DNA of 64,000 nucleotides from Desulfolithobacter dissulfuricans (lineage in GTDB: Bacteria > Desulfobacterota > Desulfobulbia > Desulfobulbales > Desulfobulbaceae), in contig NZ_AP024233.1 in assembly GCF_025998535.1 (NCBI RefSeq), positions 1,587,219 through 1,651,218 on the forward strand, written 5' to 3'. The position numbers were made by a program, and so were the translations under genes. This document shows positions 10,201 to 19,998 of this stretch, in pieces. The notes under the pieces were generated by a model. The model had not been told where the DNA came from. It saw only the letters and a program-made list of their open reading frames with translations, and made no database searches. How positions within the stretch are numbered: the first letter of the stretch is position 1; every line of letters starts with the position of its first letter.

Positions 10201-11533
10201 GGCTGAAAAGATCACCGGCATCCCGGCCGAGGACATTGAAACCGCGGCCAGGATCTTTGCCGAGGCGGAGCGGGCCGGCATCTACTATACCATGGGGATC
10301 ACCCAGCATACCTCGGGGACCGACAATGTCCTGGCGCTGGCCAACCTGGCCCTCCTCACCGGCAACATTGGCAAGCATGGGGCCGGACTCAATCCCCTCA
10401 GGGGCCAGAACAATGTGCAGGGTTCCAGTGACATGGGGTGTCTGCCTGTCTACTTTCCCGGCTACCAGCGGGTGGATGACGAAGAGGCCCGACGCAGATT
10501 CGAGGAACTCTGGCAGGCTGAACTGTCCCCCAAACCCGGGCTGACAGCCACGGAGATGACCGGCGCCATGCTCGAGGGCCGGATCAAGGGACTGTGGATC
10601 ATGGGAGAGAATCCCATCCTCAGTGATCCCAACAGCGACCATGTCCGCAAGGCCTTTGAGCAACTCGATCTGCTGGTGGTCCAGGATATCTTTCTCACCG
10701 AGACCGCTCAGCATGCCGATGTGGTACTGCCGGCGGCCTCTTTTGCAGAGAAAAACGGAACCTTTGTCAATACCGAGCGCCGGGTTCAGCGGGTTCGCCG
10801 GGTGGTGCCGCCTCCGGGCGAGGCCCGGGACGACCTCTCGATCATCAACATGCTCACCGCCCGGATGATCGGACCGTCCCAGGCTGGACCTGTTCCTGCC
10901 GGCGGCAGGATATCCCAGGAAGAGGAACGGATGTTCAAGACCTTTCCGCCGCTGGCAGCAACCGTCTTTGACGAGATTACCAGCTGCTGGCCGGCCATGG
11001 CCGGGATGAACTATGATCGTCTGGAAGAGCAGGGGCTCCAGTGGCCCTGCCCGGATCCAGACCATCCGGGAACACCGGTGCTGCATGAAAACGGTTTCCC
11101 CAGGGGCCGGGCCCTGTTCTCTGCCATTGAATGGAAGGGACCGGAAGAGCTGCCCGACGAGGAATATCCGCTCCTGCTGACCACCGGCCGGGTACTCTAC
11201 CAGTACCACACCGGGACCATGACCAGGCGCTCGCCGGTGCTTGAGAACTCAGCCCCGTCGCCCTATGTGGAGATGAACCCGGAAGATGCTGCCCGCCTTG
11301 GCCTTGACGACGGGGACAAGGTCCGGGCCACCAGTCGCCGCGGTTCGATTATCCTGCCGGTACGGGTGACCTCCCGGGTCAACGGTGGTATCGTGTTCAT
11401 GCCGTTCCATTACCGGGAGGCGGCAGCCAACCTGCTGACCAACGATGCGCTGGATCCGGTATGCAAGATACCGGAGGCCAAGGTCTGCGCCGTGAAGATT
11501 GAAAAATACGAGGAACCCGTTGAAACCCTGTGA
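7290..11533 (+). CDS. Multidomain formate dehydrogenase: NuoG-like [2Fe-2S] + GltD-like FAD/NAD(P) module + ferredoxins + selenocysteine FdhA (one apparent frameshift)
   Basis: Restoring one base near 8394-8399 and reading TGA 9821-9823 as selenocysteine gives 1414 residues. In order they are: a [2Fe-2S] domain (C36, C47, C50, C77); a GltD-type Fe-S segment (DCKAPCNLTCPGQ); an FAD fold (AVIGGGPAGLS); a pyridine-nucleotide fold (AVIGGNNIAME); CLSCGC; two ferredoxin clusters (CIFCLRCERSC, CVSCGKCVDNC); then an FdhA-type molybdopterin domain with CPYCGTGC. The Sec is residue 845 in DHCARY-U-HSPTV, the formate dehydrogenase active-site motif. It should oxidise formate (or reduce CO2) and pass electrons to NAD(P), or to HdrA and MvhD encoded just downstream. 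The start ATG 7290 has only a weak ribosome site. The nucleotide partner is inferred from domains. Confidence 0.88.
8394..8399 (+). other. Apparent -1 frameshift (CCCGGG) inside the formate dehydrogenase fusion
   Basis: The reading frame from 7290 runs into unrelated sequence after DEVTIIYP. The conserved continuation (EMPANQRNIKEAEHEG) resumes one frame over at about 8408. Adding one C to the CCC run restores a continuous GltD-like domain. The missing base is most simply a sequencing error in a homopolymer. Programmed slippage is possible, but no slippery heptamer with a downstream structure was evident. Confidence 0.75.
9821..9852 (+). promoter_or_regulatory. Selenocysteine TGA codon with SECIS hairpin (fdh)
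   Basis: TGA at 9821-9823 sits where FdhA proteins carry the active-site Sec. Downstream, GTGACC (9836-9841) pairs with GGTCAC (9847-9852) around the loop GGTCT. That loop sequence also occurs in the E. coli fdhF SECIS. The loop begins 19 nt after the TGA, inside the usual window for SelB-dependent recoding. Confidence 0.92.
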
Positions 11534-11683
11534 CAGGGGGCGCAGCGATCGTGTTCTGGAATGGGGTGCAAACGGGTATGGACACGTCCGGAAGGTTATC
11601 CCGTGCTGGTGCGCGGGACCACTGAACTGTTTATAACCTGATACGCAACACTTATTACTTACTACTCATTCGTGGAGATTGTG

Positions 11684-14600
11684 ATGGGAAAAGGAATGGA
11701 ACATAGGGCCGGATCAGTGATGGTTGTCGGTGGCGGGATCGCCGGAGTGCAGGCCGCACTTGACCTGACTGAACTGGGATACTATGTCTATCTGGTGGAA
11801 AAGGCCGCCGTAATCGGCGGAGTCATGGCACAGCTTGACAAAACCTTTCCCACCAACGACTGCTCGCTCTGAATTCTCGCGCCCAAGCTGGTAGAGGCCG
11901 GTCGGTCTCCAAACATCGAGATGCTCACCAACGCAGACTTCCTGGCCCTGTCCGGGAAGCCTGGTGATTTCACAGCTAAAGTCAGACTGCGTCCGCGCTA
12001 CATCGACGCCGATGCCTGTACGGCCTGCGGTCTGTGTACCCAGTACTGTCCGCGCCATCATGTGGATCCCTACAATGAAGGGCTGGCGCTCACCCGGCCG
12101 ATCCACATCGATTACGCCCAGGCGGTACCGGCCACCTATTACATTGATCCGTCATCGTGTCTCCATCTCCAGTATGACACCTGCCAGATCTGTGTACCGG
12201 TGTGTCAGAGCCATGCCATCAACTTCAAGCAGCAGCCGGAAGAACGGGAAATCAAAGTGGGTGCGGTTATCCTCTCTCCCGGTTTCGGCAAGATAAGCGA
12301 AGAGACGCTGGAAAAGTATTCCTACAATAAACATCCGGATGTTATCACCTCCATCGAGTTCGAGCGGATGACCAATGCCTCGGGTCCGTTCCAGGGCGAG
12401 GTGAAATGCTTTTCCGACGGCCGCCATCCCAAGAGGATAGCCTTCATCCAGTGCGTGGGCTCCCGGGACCTGGGATGCGACAACGGCTACTGCTCGTCGG
12501 TCTGCTGCATGTATGCGATCAAGGAAGCTCTGGTCGCCAAGGAGCATGATCCGGAAGTGGATATCACCATCTACTACATGGACATGCGGACCCAGGGCAA
12601 GGAGTTCGACAAGGCCCGGCAGCGGGCCGAGGCCATGGGCATCAAGTTCGTCCGGGCCAAGGTGGCCGACGTGACCCCCTGGAAAAACCGTCTGCAGCTG
12701 ACCTATGCCACCCTGGACGGGACCCACGAGTTCGAACCCTTTGACATGGTTGTCCTGTCCGTGGGCCTGGAATCGCCCAGGGACGCCAAGGGTATTGCCG
12801 ACATCACCGGAATCGAACTCAACCAGTATCAGTTCGCGGCCACCGACACCTTCACCCCGCTCAACACCTCTGTCGACGGCGTGGTCGTAGCCGGTGCCTT
12901 CCAGGGCCCCAAGGATATTCCCGAATCGGTAACCCAGGCCTCGGGCGCTGCCGGGATCGCCGCCGGCATGCTGGAGAAACAGCGGGGGCAGGGCATTGTT
13001 CACAAGACCTACCCCAAGGAAAAGACGCTGGACGACGAGGTCCGCATCGGGGTCTTTGTCTGCCACTGCGGCATCAATATCGGTTCCGTGGTCGATGTCC
13101 CCACCGTGGAGCAGTCTGTTGAAGGCATGGAGGGCGTGGTCTACCACACCGATTCCATGTACTCCTGCTCCCAGGATGCTGTGGAAACCCTGAAGGAAAA
13201 GATCATCGAGCATAACCTGAACCGGGTGGTCATCGCAGCCTGTTCACCGCGGACCCATGAGCCGCTGTTCCAGGAAACCCTCAGGGATGCTGGTCTGAAC
13301 CCCTGCCTGGTGGAGATGGTCAACATCCGCGACCAGTGTTCCTGGGTCCATGCCGGGGAACCGGACGCCGCCACCGACAAGTCCAAGGATCTGGTACGGA
13401 TGGCCATTGCCAAGGCCCAGCGGCTCAAGCCGCTGCCGGAACAGACCGTGCCGGTAACGCCGCGGGCCCTGATCATCGGCGGTGGAGTGGCCGGGATGAC
13501 CGCGGCCCTCACCCTGGCCGATCAGGGATTTGAAGCCGTACTGGTGGAAAGGGAGAAGCAACTCGGCGGCAACCTCGGTCAGCTCAATCACACCCTGGCG
13601 TCAAGCGAGACCGCCAGCTATCTCAAAAGTCTGGTTTCCCGGGTCAAGAAAAACAAGAAAATCGATGTTCTGACCGACGCCACCCTGACCCAGCTCTCCG
13701 GGTTCATCGGCAACTTTGCCTCGGTCGTCACCAGCGGCAGCGGCAAGGCCAGCCGGGAGCACACAGTGGACCACGGGGTAATTATCCTGGCCACCGGTGG
13801 CCGGGAGCACCGGCCGGGCGGATACCTGTTGGAGGAGTCCAAGAAGGTTCTGACCCAGCTGGAGCTGGAAAAACGGCTGGCGGGCAAGGCCAAGAAAAGG
13901 GCGCCGGACTCGGTTATCATGATCCAGTGCGCCGGATCGCGGGGCGACGACCTGAACTACTGCTCCAAGGTCTGCTGCAACCATGCGGTCAAAAACGCAC
14001 TGAAGATCAAAGAAATCAATCCCGACTCCCAGGTTATTGTCCTCTACCGCGACATGCGGACCTATGGTTTTGCCGAGGACGCCTATCGGGAAGCCCGGCT
14101 CAAGGGGGTTGTCTTTATTCCCTATACCCTGGACAACAAGCCCGAGGTATATGAAAAGGGCCGTCGTCTGCACGTGAAGTTCTTTGACTCGCTGCTGCAG
14201 GAAGAGATGGATATGACCCCGGACCTGGTCGCCCTGTCTGTCGGTATTGTCCCGGAATCCACCGAGGATCTGAGCAAGATGCTCAAGGCACCGCTGACCG
14301 ACGACAAGTTCTTCCTCGAGGCCCATGTCAAACTGCGGCCCGTGGAACTGCCCGTGGACGGGGTCTATGTCTGCGGTCTGGCCCATGCGCCCAAGCCGGT
14401 GGACGAAACCATTGCCCAGGCTCAGGCTGCGGCGGCCAAGGCAGCAGCTCCGCTGGTCAAGGGGTATGTTTCGGTGGCACCTATTGTCTCCCAGGTTGAA
14501 GAGGACAAATGCATCGGTTGCAGTATATGCGCCAGTCTCTGTCCCTACCAGGCCATCGAGATGGTCAAGGTGGACAAGAAACGCAAGGCCCGTACCATTG

Positions 14601-14755
14601 CCGCATCCTGCAAAGGCTGTGGTATATGCGCCTCGCACTGTCCCACGTTCGCCATCTCCATGGGAGGCTTCACCAATGAACAGATTACGGCCCAGATCGA
14701 AGCATTTGGGACGGATACGGAAAAAAACAGTCCTGAAACCGCTGAGGTATCCTAA
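11684..14755 (+). CDS. hdrA: Heterodisulfide reductase subunit A-like protein with selenocysteine, duplicated FAD domains
   Basis: This flavoprotein is the likely electron-bifurcating or electron-distributing core partnered by MvhD and formate dehydrogenase. I chose ATG 11684 because TGGAG lies six bases upstream; GTG 11672 is possible. Read through TGA 11870-11872 it has 1023 residues. Domains: FAD fold ([14 protein letters not shown]); [15 protein letters not shown], where the Sec (residue 63) replaces a conserved HdrA cysteine; Fe-S motifs [12 protein letters not shown] and CQICVPVC; a middle [10 protein letters not shown] segment; a second FAD fold ([14 protein letters not shown]); and a C-terminal two-cluster ferredoxin ([24 protein letters not shown]). 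It overlaps mvhD by one base (TAATG), implying translational coupling. Sec in HdrA is known from methanogens and some Desulfobacterota. Confidence 0.93.
11870..11909 (+). promoter_or_regulatory. Selenocysteine TGA codon with SECIS-like hairpin (hdrA)
   Basis: TGA 11870-11872 interrupts an otherwise intact HdrA frame at a conserved cysteine position. GAGGCC (11894-11899) pairs with GGTCTC (11904-11909), with one G-U pair and the loop GGTC. The loop begins 27 nt after the TGA, within the normal range. Confidence 0.85.
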
Positions 14756-15354
14756 TGAGTGACCAATTTAATCCCAGGATCCTGGGTTTTCTCTGCAACT
14801 GGTGCTGTTATGCCGCCGCCGATGCGGCCGGTGTCTCCCGGTACCAGTATCCGCCGAACCTGCGGACCATCCGAATCATGTGCACCGGACGGGTTGATCC
14901 GGCCTTTGTCTTCAAGGGACTGCTTGAAGGTGCGGACGGCATCTTCACCGGTGGCTGACAACTTGGTGAATGTCATTACCAGGTAGGTAATTACGACGCC
15001 ATGGGAATGGACGCGCTGGTGAAACGCATCCTGAACGATATCGGTATCCGGGAAGAACGGTTCAGTCTGGAATGGGCTTCGGCAGCCGAAGCTCCGCGCT
15101 TTGTCCAGCTGATAACCGACTTCACCGAGCGGATCAAGGAACTTGGCCCTCTGGGCGAAGCCGAAGGCCTGAGTGAGGATGAGGTCAGGGAGCGTTTACA
15201 GAAAGCCCTGGATATTGTCTCTTCCCAGAAGGTCCGGATCAGTTTCGGCAATGCAACCAAGGCGGTTCGCAAGGACGGCATCTGGACGCCGGAACATATT
15301 TCAGAAATTATCAACACCAAGATGGCCAAGACCCTGGAAAAAGCCCTGGGTTGA
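14755..15354 (+). CDS. mvhD: MvhD-type [2Fe-2S] electron-transfer subunit with selenocysteine
   Basis: The protein has 199 residues when TGA 14956-14958 is read as Sec (residue 68). MvhD passes electrons from a hydrogenase or formate dehydrogenase to HdrA. The N-terminal FLCNWCCYAAADAAG and RIMCTGRVDP are family hallmarks. GADGIFTGG-U-QLGECHYQVGNY matches the conserved CxxGxCHY motif, with Sec in place of the first cysteine. After the TGA the same frame continues to a normal C-terminus at 15354. The start codon overlaps the hdrA stop. A Sec-containing homologue (VhuD) is known in methanococci. No hydrogenase genes are next to it, so the formate dehydrogenase upstream is its likely electron donor. 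Confidence 0.93.
14956..14984 (+). promoter_or_regulatory. Selenocysteine TGA codon with SECIS-like hairpin (mvhD)
   Basis: TGA 14956-14958 is followed by a 9-bp stem: ACTTGGTGA (14961-14969) with TTACCAGGT (14976-14984). It includes G-U pairs and has the loop ATGTCA, which carries the GU expected in bacterial SECIS loops. It is close to the TGA, near the short end of known spacing. Confidence 0.82.
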
Positions 15355-15382
15355 TCTCCCTGCCATCACTATTTGGCCCCAC

Positions 15383-15419
15383 GCCCTGGTTTTCTACTGT
15401 GAAAACCAGGGCTTTTTTT
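15383..15419 (+). terminator. Intrinsic terminator after mvhD
   Basis: GCCCTGGTTTTC (15383-15394) is perfectly complementary to GAAAACCAGGGC (15401-15412) and is followed by seven T. It closes the fdh-hdrA-mvhD transcription unit. Confidence 0.95.
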
Positions 15420-15555
15420 ATGTCAAGCATCCGCATCATGACTTCTGCTTTTTTTGGCTTATGACTAGGACCGTTGGCACAGGCAAAGTTGGAGCGAAAA
15501 AAATCATTGCCTGAGGTTGGTTTCCCGGGGCAAGATATTCAAGAGAACTATCCCT

Positions 15556-15617
15556 GCAGGCTCCCGGCGGCCTGCACAACGAAACATGAAAGCTGTTGTC
15601 CCCTTGGAGGGCGGGAT
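15556..15617 (+). repeat. Dispersed repeat C, copy 1
   Basis: This begins with a GCAGGC...GCCTGC hairpin and continues with ACAACGAAACATGAAAGCTG and TTGTCCCC. A close copy is at 17268-17343, and its second half recurs inverted at 38284-38324. It is intergenic here, between the mvhD terminator and the small gene at 15656. Confidence 0.8.
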
Positions 15618-15655
15618 GAATAAAACATCAGGCGGTCTCCGAGAAGGAGGATGAG

Positions 15656-15862
15656 ATGGAAGAGCATAAAGAGGGCAGGGGAAAGGGAGAGGAAATCAGG
15701 AGCAGCTGTCCGGCCTGCGGGGGCACCGGCCAGGTCAGTTTTTTCCAGGGAGAGTCTCGCTTCCTGCTGACCACCGAGGAATGTTCCCTGTGTCTTGGCC
15801 TGGGCTATGTACTCGAGAAAAACCAGGAACAGGCAGGCGGGACGGAAAAAAGGGCTGATTAA
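15656..15862 (+). CDS. Small protein with paired CxxCxGxG zinc-finger half-sites
   Basis: This is a 68-residue ORF with an excellent AGAAGGAGG-type ribosome site just upstream of ATG 15656. It contains CPACGGTG (about residues 18-25) and CSLCLGLG (about 43-50). These resemble the two halves of a DnaJ-type zinc centre, so the protein probably binds one metal ion and may act as a thiol or assembly factor. The flanks are strongly charged, and no membrane segment or signal peptide is seen. It stands alone between the mvhD terminator and the convergent ino1 gene. The function is unknown. Confidence 0.7.
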   Translation: MEEHKEGRGKGEEIRSSCPACGGTGQVSFFQGESRFLLTTEECSLCLGLGYVLEKNQEQAGGTEKRAD

Positions 15863-15914
15863 GAGAGGCAGGGTGGCAGCAATAATGCTGACACCCTGCA
15901 TTAACTTTTAGATT

Positions 15915-17015
15915 TTATTTACTGTATTTTCGAATAAAATCTTTTGTCATCTGGTAGGCTCGGTCGTCGTTGAACTGGCGGATGGGATGCTTGCAGAAAT
16001 AGGAGGAGGGTCCTTCGAGTACGCCACCGATACCGTTGTCCAGGGCCAGTTTGACGCAGCGGACCGCATCGATGGCCACTCCGGCCGAGTTGGGAGAGTC
16101 CTCCACCGACAACCGCAGTTCCAGGTTCATGGGCACATCGCCAAAGAGCTTGCCTTCCATGCGGATGAAACAGACCTTGTTGTCGTTTTGCCAGGCCACA
16201 TAATCGCTGGGGCCGACGTGGATATTGACATCGTCGAGGCGGGTATCGGCTACCGCTTGGACGGCCTCGGTCTTCGAGACCTTCTTGGACAGCAGCCGGT
16301 CGCGGTTGAGCATGTTGAGAAAATCGGTGTTGCCGCCGGTGTTCAGCTGGTAGGTCCGCTCCAGCTTGACTCCCCGCTTGCGGAACAGGTCCGTCAGGGT
16401 TCGGTGGGTGATGGTGGCGCCGAGCTGGGCCTTGATGTCATCCCCGATGATGGGCAGGTTCTTTTCTGCGAACCGGGCCTCCCAGACCGGGTTGGAGGCA
16501 ATGAATACCGGGATGTTGTTGACAAAGCCGATGTTGGCCTCCAGGGCGCATTCGGCATAGAACCTGGTCGCCTCCTCCGAGCCCACCGGCAGGTAGTTGA
16601 GCAGCATCTCGGCCCCGCTTTCCTTGAGAACCCGGACCACTTCCTCCTTGCCGGGTTCCTGGGCCGTGGCCGGAACAAAGGTCCGGGACTCATCATAGTT
16701 CTGCATGTGTTCGGAAAAACCGTCCAGGATACGGCCCATCCGGACCTTGACGCCAGAGACGGGGAGGTCACCGCAGAAGACCTTGGTACAGTTGGGCTTG
16801 GCAAAAATTGCCTGGTTGACATCCCGACCAACTTTGCGTTTGTCAATGTCAAAGGCGGCCACAACCTCGATATCACTGGGGCGGTACGGACCAATCTGCC
16901 AGTGCATGAGACCTATGGCATCTTCCGGGCTCCTGCTTTCATAGTAATAGATACCCTGAATCAGTGAGCTGGCGCAGTTACCAAGGCCGGCAATAGCAAT
17001 CCTGATCTTCTTCAT
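15915..17015 (-). CDS. ino1: Inositol-3-phosphate synthase
   Basis: This 366-residue protein converts glucose 6-phosphate to L-myo-inositol 1-phosphate using NAD. It has the N-terminal Rossmann motif IAGLGNCASSLIQG. Conserved blocks include IGDDIKAQLGAT, LNTGGNTDFLNM, and SDYVAWQNDNK with its catalytic-region lysine. Length and style match the bacterial/archaeal form rather than the long eukaryotic one. The second ATG (17015) is preferred because GGGGAGG lies directly upstream; the outer ATG at 17030 overlaps that ribosome site. It faces away from the phosphatidyltransferase gene at 17363, which suggests a pathway to an inositol phospholipid. Confidence 0.93.
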   Translation of the reverse strand: MKKIRIAIAGLGNCASSLIQGIYYYESRSPEDAIGLMHWQIGPYRPSDIEVVAAFDIDKRKVGRDVNQAIFAKPNCTKVFCGDLPVSGVKVRMGRILDGFSEHMQNYDESRTFVPATAQEPGKEEVVRVLKESGAEMLLNYLPVGSEEATRFYAECALEANIGFVNNIPVFIASNPVWEARFAEKNLPIIGDDIKAQLGATITHRTLTDLFRKRGVKLERTYQLNTGGNTDFLNMLNRDRLLSKKVSKTEAVQAVADTRLDDVNIHVGPSDYVAWQNDNKVCFIRMEGKLFGDVPMNLELRLSVEDSPNSAGVAIDAVRCVKLALDNGIGGVLEGPSSYFCKHPIRQFNDDRAYQMTKDFIRKYSK

Positions 17016-17362
17016 CACATTCCTCCCCATGTTAAAAATTTGACCAGATACATTTCAAATTCACGTCGAAAAATTGAATCCGGTACAGACCACAGTCTCC
17101 CGGGAACAGAAGGGGATACCCTGCCTGACCGTTTTTTTAGTATAGAGCAAGAAAATAGCTCCCGGCGGGGAGGATGAAGCAGATATCCATCGTCCCGGCC
17201 TGTTCGTTGACAACCAGATACACTATGATTACTTAACATAATGTCAAGTCTTCCTTCTACCACCCATGCAGGCTCCCACGGCCTGCACAACGAAACATGA
17301 AAGCTGTTGTCCCCCTGAAGGATAGGACGAGACTTTCATATAATCACCGTGAGGGTTCTTCC
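17016..17362. other. Intergenic region between divergent ino1 and phosphatidyltransferase genes
   Basis: These 347 nt hold no convincing gene. They must contain the promoters of both divergent genes, although no clear consensus was recognised. The right part is occupied by repeat C (17268-17343), so the leader of the phosphatidyltransferase gene is largely repeat-derived. Confidence 0.6.
17268..17343 (+). repeat. Dispersed repeat C, copy 2
   Basis: This carries the GCAGGC...GCCTGC hairpin (17268-17286), then the same block as at 15576, then GACGAGACTTTCATATAA. That tail is also found (inverted) at 38284. It ends about 20 nt before the ATG of the downstream gene. Confidence 0.8.
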
Positions 17363-17986
17363 ATGAAAAGAGACACACCCCTGGTCCAGTTATTCTACAA
17401 AGGCCTCAACCGGTACATCCTGCCGCTGCTCGACCGGTACCATGTAACCCCGGACCAGTTGACGGTGACCGGGCTTCTGCTCAGCGGTGTGGCGGGGCTG
17501 ATCTTCATCTGGCATCCGGGCCTGGGGGCCGCCATGCTCCTGGCCGGCGGACTCTTCGACAGCCTGGATGGCCTGGTGGCGCGGGCCCGCGGCAGCGCCA
17601 GCAAGGCCGGTGCCTTCCTTGATTCCGTCCTCGACCGCTACGGTGAACTCCTGGTGCTGGCCGGAATCTGGGGATACTTGTACCGTACAGGCCAGCCGGT
17701 GGTCCTGGCGACCCTGGCCATCCTCTTTACGCTGGCCGGTTCGCTCCTGGTGAGCTACACCCGGGCCCGGGGCGAAGGATTGGGGGTTTCCTGCACCAGC
17801 GGACTTCTGCAGCGGCCCGAACGGATCCTTCTTCTGGCTCTGGCCGGATTCCTGGAAACCCTGCTGCCGGGCATGGCCCTGCTGGGCATCACCCTGCTGC
17901 TGGCCATCCTAACCAACTCCACCGCCGTGGGGCGGCTGCTTGCAATCCGCCACCAGCTGCGTCAGGCCGCGGCGGAACAGGGCTGA
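17363..17986 (+). CDS. CDP-alcohol phosphatidyltransferase family membrane enzyme
   Basis: The 207-residue integral membrane protein has about six hydrophobic segments. It contains the family signature D-x2-D-G-x2-A-R...G-x3-D-x3-D as DSLDGLVARA followed by KAGAFLDSVLDR. It exchanges CMP of a CDP-diacylglycerol (or similar) for an alcohol phosphate. Being divergent from inositol-phosphate synthase, the most likely acceptor is inositol 1-phosphate, giving phosphatidylinositol phosphate. This is context inference, and a glycerol-phosphate acceptor (PgsA) remains possible. ATG 17363 is favoured over the upstream start at 17297 because GAGGG lies seven bases before it and the added N-terminus would fall in repeat C. 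Confidence 0.85.
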   Translation: MKRDTPLVQLFYKGLNRYILPLLDRYHVTPDQLTVTGLLLSGVAGLIFIWHPGLGAAMLLAGGLFDSLDGLVARARGSASKAGAFLDSVLDRYGELLVLAGIWGYLYRTGQPVVLATLAILFTLAGSLLVSYTRARGEGLGVSCTSGLLQRPERILLLALAGFLETLLPGMALLGITLLLAILTNSTAVGRLLAIRHQLRQAAAEQG

Positions 17987-18012
17987 GCAGCGGCCGGACC
18001 GAACCTGACCGT

Positions 18013-19632
18013 CTACAGCAGGTCGGCGAAAAAATCATTTCCCTTGTCATCGATGAGGATAAAGGCCGGGAAGTCTTCGACCTCTATGCGCCACACTGCC
18101 TCCATGCCCAGCTCCGGGTAATCCAGACACTCCACATGCTTGATGTTTTCCTCAGCGATCAGGGCCGCCGGTCCGCCGATGGAACCCAGGTAAAAACCAC
18201 CATAGCGCTGACAGGCCTCGGTTACCTGGCGGGAACGATTGCCCTTGGCGATCATAACCATGGAGCCGCCATGCTGCTGAAACAGGGCCACGTAGGAATC
18301 CATCCGGCCGGCTGTGGTCGGCCCGAACGATCCCGATGGCTTACCCGGCGGTGTTTTGGCCGGACCGGCATAGTAAACCGGATGCTTCTTCAGGTAATCG
18401 GGTAACGGTTTGCCGGCATCGAGCAGTTCCTTCCACCGCGCATGGGCCATGTCCCGGCCGACGATAATAGTACCGGTGAGCCGGATCCTGGTGGCCACGG
18501 GATATCTGCTCAGAGTGGCGAGTATCGCTTCCATGGGCTGGTTGAGATCGATGCGCACCGCATCCTTATCCTCACCATTGCGAAAGCGTTCTGGAATAAG
18601 ACGACCGGGATTCCTGTCGAGTTCCTCGAGCCACAATCCCTTGCGGTCGATCCTGGCAAGGATATTGCGGTCAGCCGAGCAGGAGACTCCCATGCCGATG
18701 GGACAGGAGGCGCCATGGCGGGGAAGCCGGATTACCCGGACGTCATGGGCGAAGTACTTGCCGCCGAACTGGGCCCCGAAACCCAGTTTCCACGCCTCGT
18801 GCAGGAGTTCCTCCTCCAGTTCAAGATCGCGGAAAGCCCGGCCGTACCTGTCGCCGCTGGTCGGCAGACCGTCGAGATATTTGGTGGTCGCCAGCTTGAC
18901 TATCTTCAGGTTGGCCTCGGCGCTGGTACCGCCGATGACAAAGGCCAGGTGATAGGGCGGGCAGGCGGCCGTGCCCAGGGTTTTCATCTTGTCGACAAGA
19001 AATTTCTTCAGAACCCCGGGCTGGAGCAGGGCCTTGGTCTCCTGGTAGAGATACATCTTGTTGGCACTGCCACCGCCTTTGGCGATGAAGAGAAAATCAT
19101 AGGTTGAGCCGGTGGTGGCATGGATGTCGATCTGGGCCGGCAGGTTGGTGCCGGTGTTGACTTCCTCGTACATGGTCAGAGGGGCCACCTGGGAATAACG
19201 GAGATTCTCGGTCGCATAGCAGGTGAAAATACCCTCGGACAGCCAACGGGCATCATTGCAGCCGGTCCAGACATTCTGGCCCTTTTTGGCCATCACGATA
19301 GCCGTGCCGGTGTCCTGGCAAACGGGCAGGACGAAATCCGCGGCAATTTCGGCGTTACGTAGCATGGAAAGGGCCACGGCTCGGTCATTGTCCGAGGCCT
19401 CCGGATCGTCCAGGATGGTCGCCACCATTTTATTATGGGCCGGCCGCAGGAGAAAGGAGACCTCCCGCATGGCCGCCCGGGCCAGGACCTTGAGACCTTC
19501 GGGTGCGACTTGCACCACCTCTTCCCCATGGAACAGGTCGGTGCTGACATACTGCTGCGAGTCCTCCAGCAGCCGATAGCTGGTGGTATCGGGAGCCAGG
19601 GGGAAGGGATCGTGGTAGGTGAACTCTGTCAT
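18013..19632 (-). CDS. fumA: Fumarate hydratase, class I (single-chain, [4Fe-4S])
   Basis: The 539-residue enzyme hydrates fumarate to malate and is oxygen-sensitive. Class I markers include [26 protein letters not shown] and [12 protein letters not shown] (cluster cysteines), then the C-terminal beta-type half with [12 protein letters not shown] and SIGGPAAL. The length agrees with E. coli FumA/FumB (548). ATG 19632 with AAGGAG upstream is preferred. The longer frame from 19758 adds 42 unconserved residues. Its promoter region contains the 3' part of structured repeat B. It is likely used in a partial or reductive TCA cycle together with KorDABC. Confidence 0.95.
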   Translation of the reverse strand: MTEFTYHDPFPLAPDTTSYRLLEDSQQYVSTDLFHGEEVVQVAPEGLKVLARAAMREVSFLLRPAHNKMVATILDDPEASDNDRAVALSMLRNAEIAADFVLPVCQDTGTAIVMAKKGQNVWTGCNDARWLSEGIFTCYATENLRYSQVAPLTMYEEVNTGTNLPAQIDIHATTGSTYDFLFIAKGGGSANKMYLYQETKALLQPGVLKKFLVDKMKTLGTAACPPYHLAFVIGGTSAEANLKIVKLATTKYLDGLPTSGDRYGRAFRDLELEEELLHEAWKLGFGAQFGGKYFAHDVRVIRLPRHGASCPIGMGVSCSADRNILARIDRKGLWLEELDRNPGRLIPERFRNGEDKDAVRIDLNQPMEAILATLSRYPVATRIRLTGTIIVGRDMAHARWKELLDAGKPLPDYLKKHPVYYAGPAKTPPGKPSGSFGPTTAGRMDSYVALFQQHGGSMVMIAKGNRSRQVTEACQRYGGFYLGSIGGPAALIAEENIKHVECLDYPELGMEAVWRIEVEDFPAFILIDDKGNDFFADLL

Positions 19633-19769
19633 CACATTCTCCTTGCTGGGATTTGTCCACTCCAGGCACCGGTGTTTATTGGGCACCAGCCGGTATATAT
19701 AGTCCGAACCGGCGATATCGGCCAGGTACTTTTCAACACTTTTTTCTTTTTCAGGCAATGATTTTTGTT

Positions 19770-19895
19770 ATTACCACTGAAATTCAGCCACCGATACCTG
19801 AAGGTGTCGGCCTCACCTGTTTCACGGGTGTCTGTGGCCTGGATGGCCACAGTCAAGCCCCTAGGGACGGGTTTATGGCGTCCCGTAAAACAGGT
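19770..19895 (-). repeat. Structured repeat B, copy 1, 3' part (interrupted by group II intron)
   Basis: This matches the right part of the intact copy at 52988-53159 on the opposite strand. The other part is at 21921-21962, on the far side of the intron. It includes the inner hairpins GGGACG...CGTCCC and TGTGGCC...GGCCACA. The arm CAGGT (19891-19895) pairs with ACCTG (19815-19819). Confidence 0.9.
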
Positions 19896-19998
19896 GTAGA
19901 GTAGAGCGCTGTCAACAATGATCTTCAACGACTATGCCCTGCCGCACGCGGCTACTACATATCAGAGGAGGTCTCATTGCGGACAGCGCCCCCTCGTC

